The translations under genes were made by a program, and so were the position numbers. 55,456 bases of DNA from an uncultured Bacteroidales bacterium. GTDB lineage: Bacteria; Bacteroidota; Bacteroidia; Bacteroidales; UBA932. The notes under the pieces were generated by a model, which saw only the letters and a list, made by a program, of their open reading frames with translations, was not told where the DNA came from and did not search any database. Numbering within the stretch: the stretch's first letter is position 1; the number at the start of each line of letters is the position of its first letter. The DNA lies in the NCBI GenBank assembly GCA_905235675.1, contig CAJONC010000009.1:1-55456 (forward strand). Direction: 5' to 3'. Positions 34,507-44,812 of this stretch are shown piece by piece.

Positions 34507-35916
34507 ATGAAAGAGGATATCAAAAGGACCAAGGTCAAAGACCTTCTCAAAACCGCTCCCGGCTGCGAAGTCCTCGCAAAAGGCTGGGTGCGCACCAAAC
34601 GTGGAAACAAGGAAGTGGCATTCATCGCTCTCAACGACGGATCCACCATCAACAATATACAGATAGTGGTCGACAAGACGGCCACGGACGCGGAACTTCT
34701 CGCAAAGGTCACCACCGGAGCCTGCATCGCCGTTCGCGGCAGGCTCGTGGAATCCATTGGAGGAGGACAGGCGGTGGAAATACAGGCCGCCGAAATCGAG
34801 GTATACGGGGAATGCGATCCTGTGCGCTATCCTCTCCAGAAGAAGGACACTTCTTTTGAATACCTGCGCACGGTCGCGCACATGCGCCCGCGCACGAACA
34901 CCTTCGGGGCGGTATACAGGCTGCGCAGCGAAATGGCATACGCAATACACGAATACTTCCATTCCAAAGGTTTCGTATATCTCCACACTCCCCTGATTAC
35001 CGCATCCGACGCCGAGGGAGCGGGGAACATGTTCCAGGTAACCACCTTCGACCTCAACGAAACCCTCCCCCGCGACAAGAAGGGAGGAATAGACTACAGC
35101 AAAGACTTCTTCGGCCGCAGAACCTCCCTCACCGTGAGCGGACAGCTCGAAGGAGAACTCGGAGCCACAGCCCTCGGAGAGATATACACCTTCGGCCCGA
35201 CCTTCCGCGCCGAGAACTCCAACACCCCCAGGCACCTTGCCGAATTCTGGATGATAGAGCCCGAGATGGCCTTCTACGACATCCGCGACAACATGGCCCT
35301 TGCCGAAGACTTCATCAAGAGCCTCGTCCGCTACGCCCTCGACAACTGCCGCGACGACATACAGTTCCTCAACGACCGCTACGACAACGAGCTTGTCTCC
35401 AGGCTCGAAGGGGTGGTGGACACCGAATTCAAGATACTCACCTACACCGAAGGCATAGAGATTCTGGAGAAGGCGGTTGCAGACGGCCACAAGTTCGAAT
35501 ATCCCGTCAGCTGGGGAGTCGACCTGCAGAGCGAGCACGAGCGCTATCTGGTGGAAAGCCACTTCGGACGCCCCGTCATCCTCACCGATTATCCCAAGGA
35601 TATCAAGGCCTTCTACATGAAGCAGAATGAAGACGGAAGGACGGTGCGCGCAATGGACGTCCTCTTCCCGAAGATTGGGGAAATCATAGGAGGAAGCGAG
35701 CGCGAGGCCAGCTACGAAAAACTGAACGCACGCATCGACGAACTCGGCATGAGCCACCGCACCCTGGAATGGTATCTCGACACAAGGCGCTTCGGAAGCT
35801 GCCCCCACAGCGGCTTCGGCCTCGGATTCGAAAGGCTACTGCTGTTCATTACCGGCATGCAGAACATCAGGGACGTGATTCCCTTCCCCAGGACACCCAA
35901 GAACGCTGAATTTTAG
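34507..35916 (+). CDS. asnS: Asparagine-tRNA ligase
   Basis: The 469-residue product is a class IIb aminoacyl-tRNA synthetase charging tRNA-Asn. An N-terminal OB-fold anticodon-binding domain (about 15-105) precedes the catalytic core, with motif 2 [26 protein letters not shown] and motif 3 [10 protein letters not shown] at the C-terminus. The final [17 protein letters not shown] is typical of AsnRS rather than AspRS. Its proximity to asparaginase (30974) is notable but the two are separated by the exb operon. It is followed by udk after 12 bases. Confidence 0.97.
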   Translation: MKEDIKRTKVKDLLKTAPGCEVLAKGWVRTKRGNKEVAFIALNDGSTINNIQIVVDKTATDAELLAKVTTGACIAVRGRLVESIGGGQAVEIQAAEIEVYGECDPVRYPLQKKDTSFEYLRTVAHMRPRTNTFGAVYRLRSEMAYAIHEYFHSKGFVYLHTPLITASDAEGAGNMFQVTTFDLNETLPRDKKGGIDYSKDFFGRRTSLTVSGQLEGELGATALGEIYTFGPTFRAENSNTPRHLAEFWMIEPEMAFYDIRDNMALAEDFIKSLVRYALDNCRDDIQFLNDRYDNELVSRLEGVVDTEFKILTYTEGIEILEKAVADGHKFEYPVSWGVDLQSEHERYLVESHFGRPVILTDYPKDIKAFYMKQNEDGRTVRAMDVLFPKIGEIIGGSEREASYEKLNARIDELGMSHRTLEWYLDTRRFGSCPHSGFGLGFERLLLFITGMQNIRDVIPFPRTPKNAEF

Positions 35917-35928
35917 TATAAAGAAATA

Positions 35929-36558
35929 ATGTTACTCATTGGAATTGCCGGCGGTTCCGGCTCAGGAAAAACCACAGTCGTAAAAGCTATCAAAGACCGC
36001 CTGAAGGAAGATGTGGTGGTAATCCCCCAGGATGCCTACTACAAGGATTCCAGCGACCTCACCGACGAGGAGAAACGCAAGCAGAACTTCGACCATCCCG
36101 ATGCGATTGACTGGGACCTGCTCTGCGAACAGCTCGAAGACCTCAAGCAGGGCAGGACCATACAGCAGCCGGTTTATTCCTTCATCAGCTGCTCGCGTTC
36201 CAAGACCGAAACGGTAACCGTCGAGTCGGCCGACGTGATAATAATCGAAGGCATACTCATCTTCACCTGCGAGAGGCTGCGCGAACAGCTCGACATCAAG
36301 ATTTTCGTGGATGCCGACGACGACGACCGCCTGATGCGGGTGATGGCCCGCGACATACGCGAGCGCGGCAAGAACGTCGAATGGGTAATAGAGCGCTATT
36401 CCAAGACCGTGAAGCCCATGTACCTCCAGTTCATCGAGCCCAGCAAACGCTACGCCGATATCATAATCCCCCAGGGAGGCCATAACAAAGTGGCTATCAA
36501 CATGATTATCAACACTGTGGACAAGGCTCTGCGCGACAGCAGGAAAAACGGACAGTAA
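35929..36558 (+). CDS. udk: Uridine kinase
   Basis: The 209-residue product phosphorylates uridine and cytidine. The P-loop GIAGGSGSGKTT is at residues 5-16, DAYYKDSS near 38, FDHPDAIDWDLL near 55-66 and the lid RDIRERGKN near 142. Length is normal. Its stop overlaps the next start by one base (TAATG), so the TonB-like protein is translationally coupled to it, though their functions are unrelated. Confidence 0.97.
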   Translation: MLLIGIAGGSGSGKTTVVKAIKDRLKEDVVVIPQDAYYKDSSDLTDEEKRKQNFDHPDAIDWDLLCEQLEDLKQGRTIQQPVYSFISCSRSKTETVTVESADVIIIEGILIFTCERLREQLDIKIFVDADDDDRLMRVMARDIRERGKNVEWVIERYSKTVKPMYLQFIEPSKRYADIIIPQGGHNKVAINMIINTVDKALRDSRKNGQ

Positions 36559-37268
36559 TGCACATCTCCAGGGACGACAGGACAGGACTGTACATCACGG
36601 TGATTGTGCATCTCGTGGTGCTTATAGTTCTGCTCAGCGTCCAACTCGGCGCCGAAGTCAAGAAGGAGACAAGCTTCGTGCTTGATTTTACCAAGGCCGA
36701 GCAGCTGGAGAAACTCGAAAAGGAACTCACCCTCAAGCAGGCGATAAACAACCGCCTGAACGAAATACTGGCGGACGGAGGCTACGAGCCCGTCCGGAAT
36801 ATCGCCGTGGACCGTTCAGCCCTCAAAGACGACAGGAACTCCGCCGAGGACGCGAAGAAACTCTACGAAGAAGTCGAGAAGCTGAAACAGGATCTCAAGG
36901 CCGCCCCCGAAGTTCCGGAAGAGGATGAAGTCGTGGCTGACCCGGCCCCTAAAAAGAAAGAGGAGAAGAAGGAGGAAGTGCACTACAGCGGGCCGTCCGT
37001 GCTCAGTTACGAGCTCGCGGGGCGCAAGGCGAGCCGCCTTCCCATTCCCGCTTACAGGTGCATGGGCGCAGGTGAAGTGAAGATTCTTATAGGAGTGGAC
37101 AGGCAGGGCAACGTGCTGAGCGCGAAAGTGGACGAAGGCGCTTCCGCGGCCGACGGGTGCCTGCGCTCGTTCGCGGTCAGGGCTGCCAGGATGTCGAAAT
37201 TCTCGATGAGTTCCACCGCCCCCGACAACCAGGCCGGATATATAATCTATCAGTTTGTAGCCCAATGA
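36558..37268 (+). CDS. TonB-like energy-transducer protein
   Basis: The 236-residue product has one N-terminal transmembrane helix (about residues 10-30), a charged coiled region (40-130) with EVPEEDEVVADPAPKKKEEKKEE, and a C-terminal domain of about 85 residues (RCMGAGEVKILIGVDRQGNVLSAKVDEGAS...) with the TonB_C-like beta pattern. The linker is acidic and lysine-rich rather than proline-rich, which differs from classic TonB, and no Pfam-like signature is unmistakable. It is the likely periplasm-spanning partner of SusC-type receptors or of the ExbB/D motor. Its stop overlaps the next gene by four bases. Confidence 0.7.
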   Translation: MHISRDDRTGLYITVIVHLVVLIVLLSVQLGAEVKKETSFVLDFTKAEQLEKLEKELTLKQAINNRLNEILADGGYEPVRNIAVDRSALKDDRNSAEDAKKLYEEVEKLKQDLKAAPEVPEEDEVVADPAPKKKEEKKEEVHYSGPSVLSYELAGRKASRLPIPAYRCMGAGEVKILIGVDRQGNVLSAKVDEGASAADGCLRSFAVRAARMSKFSMSSTAPDNQAGYIIYQFVAQ

Positions 37269-38578
37269 GAAAAGCGGTTTTGACATTGTTTTGTTTCCTG
37301 CTTGCATGGCTTCCGTGCAAAGGGCAGATAGTTAACCGCCTGAAAGTGGACGCACCCGTTTTCGAACGCTATGCTTCGGGAAGGATGCAGATGTTCAACC
37401 CAGACAACCTCGTGCTGGCCGACTCCCTTTACAAGGCGGGCGAGGCCAGGGGAACGGTGCGATACAAATGCCTGGGGCTGTCGCTGGAATTCCCCGTCCG
37501 CTTCGCCCAGGGAGATTATGACAGGATGGACGAAGCCGTAGCCGAGATCAAGAAGCTGCTGATGCCTCATCCCGACACCCATCCTTTCATGTTCAGCACG
37601 GTTCACGAATACTGCCAATACCTGATCCAGACAGGCCGTGCTTCCGATGCAATGCTGGAGGCACGTGCGATGGAAAGGCTCGCCACGAGGGAAAAGAACG
37701 CCCTAGGACTGATGTACTCGCACCGGATCGTGGGCATCATCCAGAGTTACCGTACCAACGCCTATCTCGCAATACAGCATTTCAACGAAGCCGCCGGATA
37801 CTGCAGGGAAGCCAAGGCGGAGCAGGAGCTTCCAGTACTGTATCTTCTTATCTCACAGGAATATATCAAGCTCGGGAAATATGACAGGGCCGAAGAGTAC
37901 TGCACCCTTGCGGAAGGCTACCAGGACTTCTTCCCCTCGCTGAAGATTCTCACCCGCATGACGCGCGCTCACCTTTTCTATACCGACGGCGACATGGACT
38001 CATTCTGGCGGACCTACGATTCGCTTGTGAACGACCCGCTCTACAAGGTTCAGGCTGAAAGCGACTCCCGCTATGGAATAGATGTCTGCTACCTCCAGTC
38101 CAAAGGCCTCTTCGACGCCGCGCTCGCCAAGGCCGACTCCCTCAGCACCGCCCGCGAACGGCACTCTTTCAAGCACGGCATCTATGCCGCAAAAGGCTCA
38201 TACCCAGAAGCTTACGAGCAGATAGGGCTGCTGATGAGCGAGAAAGACTCCATCTACATAAAAGTGCAGAACGAAGACCTTGCCATTCTGGATGCCGAGA
38301 TGAACAACGCCAGGCTGCGTCAGGAGGCACAGAGGCTCAAGGCCCAGAACGAGATGTCCATAATGCTCGGCTTCCTCGCGATGTTCGCCATAGCCTTCTT
38401 CGGCATACTGTTCTCGCAGTGGCAGCTGCGCCAGAACCTTGACCAGATGCAGAAGAAAAACAATGAAATGCTGGCGGCAAGACGCGCATACCAGATGGCC
38501 ATGGATGCCAAGGAATCCGAGAACGCCACCAGGATAAAGATACTCCAGAACCGCAAGTCCAACACCATAAAGTTATGA
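37265..38578 (+). CDS. TPR membrane protein, kinase-less sensor-like
   Basis: The 437-residue product has a signal peptide (MRKAVLTLFCFLLAWLPCKG), a helical TPR-like region (about 60-340; ILTRMTRAHLFYTDGDMD and AEEYCTLAEGYQD are typical), one transmembrane helix (about 363-382, IMLGFLAMFAIAFFGILFSQW) and a cytoplasmic coiled coil (385-437). This is the sensor half of Bacteroidota TPR-histidine kinases, but the protein ends before any DHp or ATPase domain. The ATG at 37265 is preferred to an upstream in-frame start inside the TonB-like gene. The small membrane protein follows by ATGA overlap, and a lone response regulator converges from 39416. Confidence 0.75.
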   Translation: MRKAVLTLFCFLLAWLPCKGQIVNRLKVDAPVFERYASGRMQMFNPDNLVLADSLYKAGEARGTVRYKCLGLSLEFPVRFAQGDYDRMDEAVAEIKKLLMPHPDTHPFMFSTVHEYCQYLIQTGRASDAMLEARAMERLATREKNALGLMYSHRIVGIIQSYRTNAYLAIQHFNEAAGYCREAKAEQELPVLYLLISQEYIKLGKYDRAEEYCTLAEGYQDFFPSLKILTRMTRAHLFYTDGDMDSFWRTYDSLVNDPLYKVQAESDSRYGIDVCYLQSKGLFDAALAKADSLSTARERHSFKHGIYAAKGSYPEAYEQIGLLMSEKDSIYIKVQNEDLAILDAEMNNARLRQEAQRLKAQNEMSIMLGFLAMFAIAFFGILFSQWQLRQNLDQMQKKNNEMLAARRAYQMAMDAKESENATRIKILQNRKSNTIKL

Positions 38579-39000
38579 AACTAAGCCATTCACTGATAAA
38601 GTATCACAAATACGAACTTATCGCCATAATACTCTTCATAATCGGAGGAACATTCGGAATGCTGGGCCTGATTCAGCGCGTCCCCCTCGTCCTGGGGATA
38701 CTCGGAATAGTCGTACTGGCTTCGGGCATGTTCTTCTTCTGCCTCAGTTTTTCTTCCGAGAAAGTTTACAAGAACTACTACAAGGAGAGTTACGAGATAG
38801 AACACGAAACCATAGAGGACGAAATACGCAAGTCCATGGTTTATCACCGTTATCAGGAGGCGGTAATCAACCGCTACGAGTCAGCCTGCCGCGACCTCGG
38901 CCTGAGCGAGGAGCAGAAAGACTGGCTGCTTACCCTGCTGATGGCGGAAAAAGACGCTGTCGACGAACAGCTGAAGGCCGAAGGCGGCGGCCACATTTAG
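38575..39000 (+). CDS. Small two-helix membrane protein
   Basis: The 141-residue product has two transmembrane helices (about residues 16-36 and 40-60) and a charged cytoplasmic helical tail (65-141; EHETIEDEIRKSMVYHRYQEAV). No family is recognised. Its start overlaps the TPR membrane protein stop and its own stop overlaps, tail to tail, that of the response regulator. The pairing suggests that it works with the TPR membrane protein. Confidence 0.75.
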   Translation: MKLSHSLIKYHKYELIAIILFIIGGTFGMLGLIQRVPLVLGILGIVVLASGMFFFCLSFSSEKVYKNYYKESYEIEHETIEDEIRKSMVYHRYQEAVINRYESACRDLGLSEEQKDWLLTLLMAEKDAVDEQLKAEGGGHI

Positions 39001-39416
39001 GCCTTCTTCGCCTCGACAAGCTGCATCTGCGTAACCACGCAGGAAAGCAGTTTTTCCATTATGATAGGCTTCATCAGGAAGTCGTCGGCACCGACGTTGA
39101 AGCCTTTCACCACGTCTTCATTTGAATTCAGCGCGGAAAGAATCACTATCTGTATATCCGCAGTCGCCGGATCGGCACGCAGCCGGCGTATCACCTCGAA
39201 TCCGTCGATGCCGGGCATCATGAGGTCCAGCAGGATGAGGTCGGGTTTTTCCTCGGCAACAGCATCCAGGGCCTGCTGGCCGTTTGCTGCGGTGCGCATG
39301 CGGAAGTTGAATTTGGACAGCATTTTCTGAACCAGGAGGAGATTCAGGGGGATGTCGTCGACGGCAAGTACGTTATACTTGGAATAATCGTGGTTTTGAG
39401 CGTATAAAGGAGTCAT
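38997..39416 (-). CDS. Stand-alone response regulator (REC domain)
   Basis: The 139-residue product is a single receiver domain: acidic pair VDD near residues 19-21, phospho-acceptor Asp64 in LLDLMMPG, Ser94 in ILSAL and Lys116 in LMKP. There is no output domain, so it would act through protein interaction, like CheY-type regulators. Its stop overlaps that of the plus-strand membrane protein. A TAATTTTG box (39437-39444, minus) lies 20 bases upstream. The partner kinase is not in the window; the neighbouring TPR protein has no kinase domain. Confidence 0.92.
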   Translation of the reverse strand: MTPLYAQNHDYSKYNVLAVDDIPLNLLLVQKMLSKFNFRMRTAANGQQALDAVAEEKPDLILLDLMMPGIDGFEVIRRLRADPATADIQIVILSALNSNEDVVKGFNVGADDFLMKPIIMEKLLSCVVTQMQLVEAKKA

Positions 39417-39436
39417 TCCCTATTGATTAAATTTTC

Positions 39437-39563
39437 CAAAATTACAACAAAAATAGATATTCTGCAAGAATGATTTATTTCATTATCAAAGCAAATCTTG
39501 CACAAAAATAGAAAGGTTTTAGTATCTTTACAAAATAATTAAGACACTATCAACCGACAGACA
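39437..39563. promoter_or_regulatory. Divergent promoter region between response regulator and PUL
   Basis: This AT-rich gap of about 150 bases holds TAATTTTG for the minus strand (39437-39444) and, for the plus strand, a near-consensus TATCTTTA about 35 bases before the metallophosphoesterase ATG, preceded by a TTGCA. No other structure was seen. Confidence 0.4.
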
Positions 39564-41525
39564 ATGAAAAACCGTATTTCAGCCTATGGCATTCTCGCAG
39601 CGATACTGCTCGCGGGCTGCCTCGGATTTTTCAGCTCATGCGATCCAAAAGAAGAGAAAAAGACCGAGAAGATAGTAGTGACCAATATCGTCCTCCCTTC
39701 CACCATCGAGATTGACGAAGGCGGCGCAACCATTACATTGGCACTCAGGGGAAAAACCAACATCGACGCCTCGGAGGACAAGGTCATCCTGCGCTTCGGG
39801 AGCACCGATTACAACTGTGCGGTCACTTCCCTGCGCGAAGGCGATGCTCTCAGTTTCTTTGTGGATGAAAGCGTTCCTGCAGGCAACTGCAGCATGTACA
39901 TTGAACATGGAGGAGCCAAATATCTCTGCGGCAGCTTCACGCTCAACCTCATCAGGAAACTCGTCATAGAGCCCGACGGGGACAGTACAATCTACGGTCA
40001 GGTCACCTGCGGCGGGGAACCGGTGCAAGGGGTGGTGGTTTCCGACGGCAGACTTGCAGTGAAAACTGACGAAAACGGCATCTACCAGCTGGCCTCCGGC
40101 AAGCCCCAGCCCTATGTGTTCATCTCCGTTCCCAGCGGTTACGAGCCCCTCACCAAAGGCATACTGCCCAACATCTACACCATGCTGTCCAAAGCCGCGA
40201 ATGTGGCGGAGAGGGCGGACTTCGAACTGGTGAAAGTCCCCGACCAGACCAGGCACACCATGCTGGTTTTCGGCGACATGCACCTTGCAAACCGCACCAA
40301 CGACAGGACCCAGTTCAGGAATTTCGTAAAGGACGTGAACGAATACACGGCGGCCCACAGCGGCGACACCATGTACGGACTCACCCTCGGCGACATGACC
40401 TGGGACCTCTACTGGATTGACAACAGCTACGAGTTCAAGGAGTACCTGAACGATGCCAACGACATCGACGGCCTCGCCATCTATCACACCATAGGCAACC
40501 ACGACCACAGCATGTACGCCACCGGCGACGTTTCCACGGTGGTGGATTACAAGCAGTACATCTCCCCTACATACTATTCCTTCAATGTCGGAAGCGTGCA
40601 CTACGTGGTGCTGGACGACATAGTATGCACCAACGCCACTCCCGACGGCAACGACAAGAAGGGCAATCTCAAATACAAGCGCGAGTATGACACCAAAGTC
40701 TCCTCGGAACAGATTGCATGGCTGAAGAACGACCTTTCCTTCGTACCCACGACCACGCCGCTGGTAGTCACAATGCACGCTCCCCTGTATACCGACAAGG
40801 GCTCCGCCAAACTGCAGAACGCCACCGAACTCACCAACATTCTGAAGGCTTACTCCGAGGTGCACGTTTTCACCGCACACACCCACAAGGTCTATAACAT
40901 AGACTATCGCAGCGACAGGAACATCTACGAGCACAATGCCGGCGCGGTCTGCGCCACCTGGTGGTGGAGCGCATACGAAACCCCCGGAGTACACATCGCC
41001 CAGGACGGCGCCCCCGGCGGATATACGATTCTGAATGTGGACGGTACGTCATTCAAGTGGCAGTACAAGGCCACGGGTGCAGCAACCGACTATCAGTTCC
41101 GCACCTACGACCGCAACACCATCAGCCTCACCGCTTCCAAGTACCTTCCATCCGCAGGCAGCACCTACTCCGCTTCGTTCGCCCCCTCGATATGGGGGGA
41201 GACCAGCACCGCCAACGAAGTCTACATCAATCTCTGGAACTACGACCCTTCGTGGAAGATAGAGGTGACCGAGAACGGCAAATCCCTGGAAGTGAGCAGG
41301 ATACAGCAGAAGGACCCTCTCCATCTCGTTGCCTACACCGCAAAACGCCTGAACAAGAATGCAACCGCGACCTTCGCAACCGACAACAACTACCACATGT
41401 TCAAGGTTACGGCCTCCGGTCCTTCCACCACCCTTGAAATCAAGGTTACAGACTGCTTCGGCAACGTTTACACCGAAACCATGAAACGTCCCAAGAACTT
41501 CACCACGGACGCATATAAATTTTAG
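39564..41525 (+). CDS. Calcineurin-like metallophosphoesterase, lipoprotein
   Basis: The 653-residue product has a lipoprotein-type signal (lipobox LLAGC, or SSC seven residues on). An N-terminal beta region (about 35-225) follows, including a CarboxypepD_reg-like stretch (VTCGGEPVQGVVVSDGRLAV). The phosphoesterase core has D238-x-H240 in FGDMHLAN, GDMTWD, GNHDHS, the HAPLYTD histidine and AHTHKV. The C-terminal 180 residues are a beta-sandwich of the MetallophosC type. The enzyme probably acts on a phosphoester outside the cytoplasm; the substrate is unknown. It opens the PUL-like cluster, ahead of SusC by 27 bases. Confidence 0.85.
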   Translation: MKNRISAYGILAAILLAGCLGFFSSCDPKEEKKTEKIVVTNIVLPSTIEIDEGGATITLALRGKTNIDASEDKVILRFGSTDYNCAVTSLREGDALSFFVDESVPAGNCSMYIEHGGAKYLCGSFTLNLIRKLVIEPDGDSTIYGQVTCGGEPVQGVVVSDGRLAVKTDENGIYQLASGKPQPYVFISVPSGYEPLTKGILPNIYTMLSKAANVAERADFELVKVPDQTRHTMLVFGDMHLANRTNDRTQFRNFVKDVNEYTAAHSGDTMYGLTLGDMTWDLYWIDNSYEFKEYLNDANDIDGLAIYHTIGNHDHSMYATGDVSTVVDYKQYISPTYYSFNVGSVHYVVLDDIVCTNATPDGNDKKGNLKYKREYDTKVSSEQIAWLKNDLSFVPTTTPLVVTMHAPLYTDKGSAKLQNATELTNILKAYSEVHVFTAHTHKVYNIDYRSDRNIYEHNAGAVCATWWWSAYETPGVHIAQDGAPGGYTILNVDGTSFKWQYKATGAATDYQFRTYDRNTISLTASKYLPSAGSTYSASFAPSIWGETSTANEVYINLWNYDPSWKIEVTENGKSLEVSRIQQKDPLHLVAYTAKRLNKNATATFATDNNYHMFKVTASGPSTTLEIKVTDCFGNVYTETMKRPKNFTTDAYKF

Positions 41526-41552
41526 ACAATCCAAATTATTAACCAAAGCATT

Positions 41553-44500
41553 ATGAACTTTCTGAAAAAACTTGCCGCTTCGGCGATGCTCATTCTTTCG
41601 GGCCTGGCCCTGAATGCGCAGAACCGCACTGTGCAAGGAACGGTTCTCGACACCGGAGGACAGGCGCTTCCGGGGGTGGGAATCGTCCTGCAAGGCACAA
41701 ACAACGGCACCGTCACTTCAATCGACGGAAGCTATCAGCTCCGTATACCCGGGGGTGACGCTGTCGTCGTGTTCTCCTGCATCGGCTACCGCACCCTGAC
41801 CGTCAATGTTCCCGCAGGGCAGACCGTCGTCAACGTCACCCTCGAGGAAGACGACCTCATGCTCGAAGAGACCATCGTGGTCGGTTACGGCACCCAGAAA
41901 AAGGTGAACCTCACCGGCGCCATCACCCAGGTGGAGAGCAAATCGCTCGAAAACCGCAGCGCCCACAACCTTACGACTATGCTCCAGGGTTCCGTCCCAG
42001 GACTCAACGTCAGCACTTCCAGCGGAAATCCCGGTTCCACCGGATCACTGAACATCCGAGGCTACACCTCCATCAACGGCGGTGATCCCCTCGTGCTCAT
42101 CGACGGCGTGGAAGGCAGCATCAACCGCATCAACCCCCAGGACGTGGCATCAATATCCATCATCAAGGATGCATCCTCCGCGGCAGTATACGGGGCACGC
42201 GCCGCTTACGGCGTAATTCTCGTCACCACCAAGGAAGGCAGCACCGACAAGGACAAAGCCACGGTACGCTACAACGGGCGCTGGGGCGTCGAAATGCCCA
42301 CCACTTCCACCGACTGGGAGACCACCGGTTACTGGTCGGTATACACCCTGAACAAATTCTGGTATGAGTCGAAGGGTTCCAACTATGTGAACTATACCGC
42401 GGAGGACATGCGTGAGCTGCTCGCCCGCGTAAACGACAAAACCGAGAATCCCGAACGTCCCTGGGTGGTAATCAAGGACGGCAAATACAAATACTACGCG
42501 AACACCGACTGGTGGCACGAGTTGTACAACGACGTGCATCCCACGCAGACCCACAGCGTCAGCGTGAGCGGAGGAAACAAGGCCGTGAAATATTATCTCT
42601 CGGGGCAGTACGACCGCCAGGAAGGTATGGTGAAGGCCCGCCCCGACGTTTATGACAAGTACAACCTCAGGGCGAAGATCGACGCCCGCATCAACAAGTA
42701 TGCGAGCATCAGCAACAACACCAACTTCTTCATCGGAACCTACGACTTCCCCGGCCTCGCCGACATCCAGGATTCCTTCGCATACGGCGACCGTCACGCT
42801 CCCGCCTGCTTTACCCCCACGAATCCCGACGGCACATGGGTATACTTCGTGGACGCCCTCGGTTACCGCGTTGCCAACGGACGCCACTGGGCATACGCCA
42901 GCGAGAATCTCAACATTGAAAAGCGCACCGATTTCGCCAACACCACGGAACTTACCGTGAAGCCGTTCAAAGGTCTCACCCTCAAGGCCAACTACACCTA
43001 CCGCACCTACAACAACCACGACACCCACAGGCGCAACCTCATCACCTATTCGCAGTATCCCGGCGAAACCGTCACCTACAACAACGGAGGCGCTTTCGAC
43101 AACTATATGGTGGAAGACATACGCGAGTACATACGCCAGACCTGGAATGTATACGGCACCTATGAGAACACCTTCGCCGACGCCCATCACTTTACGGCCA
43201 TGGCAGGTTACAACTATGATTACTATCATTCCAAGAGGGTCCAGGCCCTGGGTTACGACCTGATTACCACCGAACTCTCCGACCTTGCCCTCATCTCGAC
43301 CGACACCCGCCAGCCCGAACTGGTCGGCGGACAGTCCGCATGGAAGACCATAGGCTTCTTCGGGCGCATCAACTACGACTACAAGGGTCGCTACCTCTTC
43401 GAAACTTCGGCCCGCTACGACGGATCTTCCCGTTTCGCGACAGGTCACCAGTTCGGCTTCTTCCCTTCGGCATCCGTGGGCTGGAGAATCAGCGAAGAAC
43501 CCTTCTTCGAGCCACTGAAACCCGTGGTAAACAACCTCAAGATCCGCGCATCCTACGGAACCCTGGGCAACCAGAACGTAAGCAATTACTCGTACATACG
43601 CCTCGTGAACTTCAGGACCTTCGCCGCATACAACTTCGGCGACAACACCATGGCCCGCTATACCAACCTCGACGACCCCGTGGCATCCGACAAGACCTGG
43701 GAGACCTCGAAGCAAACCAACCTCGGACTCGACCTCGCGATGTTCGGCAACAAACTTGAATTCACCGGCGAAGTATACGTCCGCGACACCGACGGAATGC
43801 TCACCGACGGAATGGACCTTCCTTCCGTATACGGTGCAGGCGTGCCCCAGATGAATGCCGCAGACCTCCGCACCAAGGGCTACGAACTTTCGCTCAGCTG
43901 GAGGGATTCCTTCAAGCTCGGAGGCAAGGACTTCGAATTCTTTGTGAAGCCTTCCCTCAGCCAGTTCACCTCGCACATCACCAGGTTCAACAACGACACC
44001 TACCTCCTTTCCAACTACTACGAAGGCATGGAGCTCGGCGAGATCTGGGGATTCCACTGCCTCGGCCTCTTCGCAAGCGACGCCGAAGCCCTTGACTACA
44101 CCTCAACGGTTGACCAGTCCTACTTCAACGCCAACCTCAACGGCGGCTGGAAGGCAGGAGACATGAAATTCGAAGACATAAACGGCGACGGCGAGGTAGG
44201 AATTGACAAGAACACCCGCGACGAGCACGGAGACCTCATTTACCTCGGCAATTCCCTGCCGCGCCTGCATTACGGGCTGTCGACGGGATTTGCCTGGAAC
44301 GGATTCGACGTGAGCGTATTCTTCGAAGGCACAGGCAACCACTACTGGTATCCGGCCCGCTACAACTTCGACTTCTGGGGGCCCTACAGCCTCGGTTATC
44401 CCGCCTTCCTCTCCAAGAATTTCCTTGACAACTGCTGGAGCGAGGACAACCCCGACGCATACTTCCCGAGGCCCCGTTCCAATGTCGCCTCCAACGGCGG

Positions 44501-44798
44501 CGGAGAGCTCGGCCGCGTGAACGACCGCTTCATCCAGAACATACGCTATCTGCGCTTCAAGAATCTCACAGTGGGTTACACCCTCCCCACCAAGCTCATC
44601 TCCAAGATAGGCCTGGAACAGGCAAGGGTTTACTTCTCCGGCGAGAACATCGCCTACTGGTCGCCTATAAAGAAGGTTACCGACCATCTGGACCCGGAAA
44701 GCTGCTTCGACCGCAACGGCGACCCCGTGGACGACCTCAACAACACTTCCTATCCCTGGCAGAAGACATTCATGCTTGGTATTGACATTACATTTTAA
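41553..44798 (+). CDS. SusC/RagA-family TonB-dependent receptor
   Basis: The 1081-residue product is an outer-membrane glycan or peptide importer. After the signal peptide (residues 1-22) comes a CarboxypepD_reg-like domain (about 26-100, ending near VNVTLEED), a TonB-box/plug region (VGYGTQKKVNLTGAI onward, to about 240, with YTSINGGDPLVLIDGVEGS and ASSAAVYGARAAYGVILVTTK), and then a long beta-barrel ending in MLGIDITF with a terminal phenylalanine, as required for outer-membrane insertion. Its partner SusD gene starts 14 bases downstream. No adjacent anti-sigma/ECF pair or hybrid two-component regulator is seen, so its regulation is not evident. Confidence 0.95.
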   Translation: MNFLKKLAASAMLILSGLALNAQNRTVQGTVLDTGGQALPGVGIVLQGTNNGTVTSIDGSYQLRIPGGDAVVVFSCIGYRTLTVNVPAGQTVVNVTLEEDDLMLEETIVVGYGTQKKVNLTGAITQVESKSLENRSAHNLTTMLQGSVPGLNVSTSSGNPGSTGSLNIRGYTSINGGDPLVLIDGVEGSINRINPQDVASISIIKDASSAAVYGARAAYGVILVTTKEGSTDKDKATVRYNGRWGVEMPTTSTDWETTGYWSVYTLNKFWYESKGSNYVNYTAEDMRELLARVNDKTENPERPWVVIKDGKYKYYANTDWWHELYNDVHPTQTHSVSVSGGNKAVKYYLSGQYDRQEGMVKARPDVYDKYNLRAKIDARINKYASISNNTNFFIGTYDFPGLADIQDSFAYGDRHAPACFTPTNPDGTWVYFVDALGYRVANGRHWAYASENLNIEKRTDFANTTELTVKPFKGLTLKANYTYRTYNNHDTHRRNLITYSQYPGETVTYNNGGAFDNYMVEDIREYIRQTWNVYGTYENTFADAHHFTAMAGYNYDYYHSKRVQALGYDLITTELSDLALISTDTRQPELVGGQSAWKTIGFFGRINYDYKGRYLFETSARYDGSSRFATGHQFGFFPSASVGWRISEEPFFEPLKPVVNNLKIRASYGTLGNQNVSNYSYIRLVNFRTFAAYNFGDNTMARYTNLDDPVASDKTWETSKQTNLGLDLAMFGNKLEFTGEVYVRDTDGMLTDGMDLPSVYGAGVPQMNAADLRTKGYELSLSWRDSFKLGGKDFEFFVKPSLSQFTSHITRFNNDTYLLSNYYEGMELGEIWGFHCLGLFASDAEALDYTSTVDQSYFNANLNGGWKAGDMKFEDINGDGEVGIDKNTRDEHGDLIYLGNSLPRLHYGLSTGFAWNGFDVSVFFEGTGNHYWYPARYNFDFWGPYSLGYPAFLSKNFLDNCWSEDNPDAYFPRPRSNVASNGGGELGRVNDRFIQNIRYLRFKNLTVGYTLPTKLISKIGLEQARVYFSGENIAYWSPIKKVTDHLDPESCFDRNGDPVDDLNNTSYPWQKTFMLGIDITF

Positions 44799-44812
44799 AG
44801 GAGGACAGGAAA

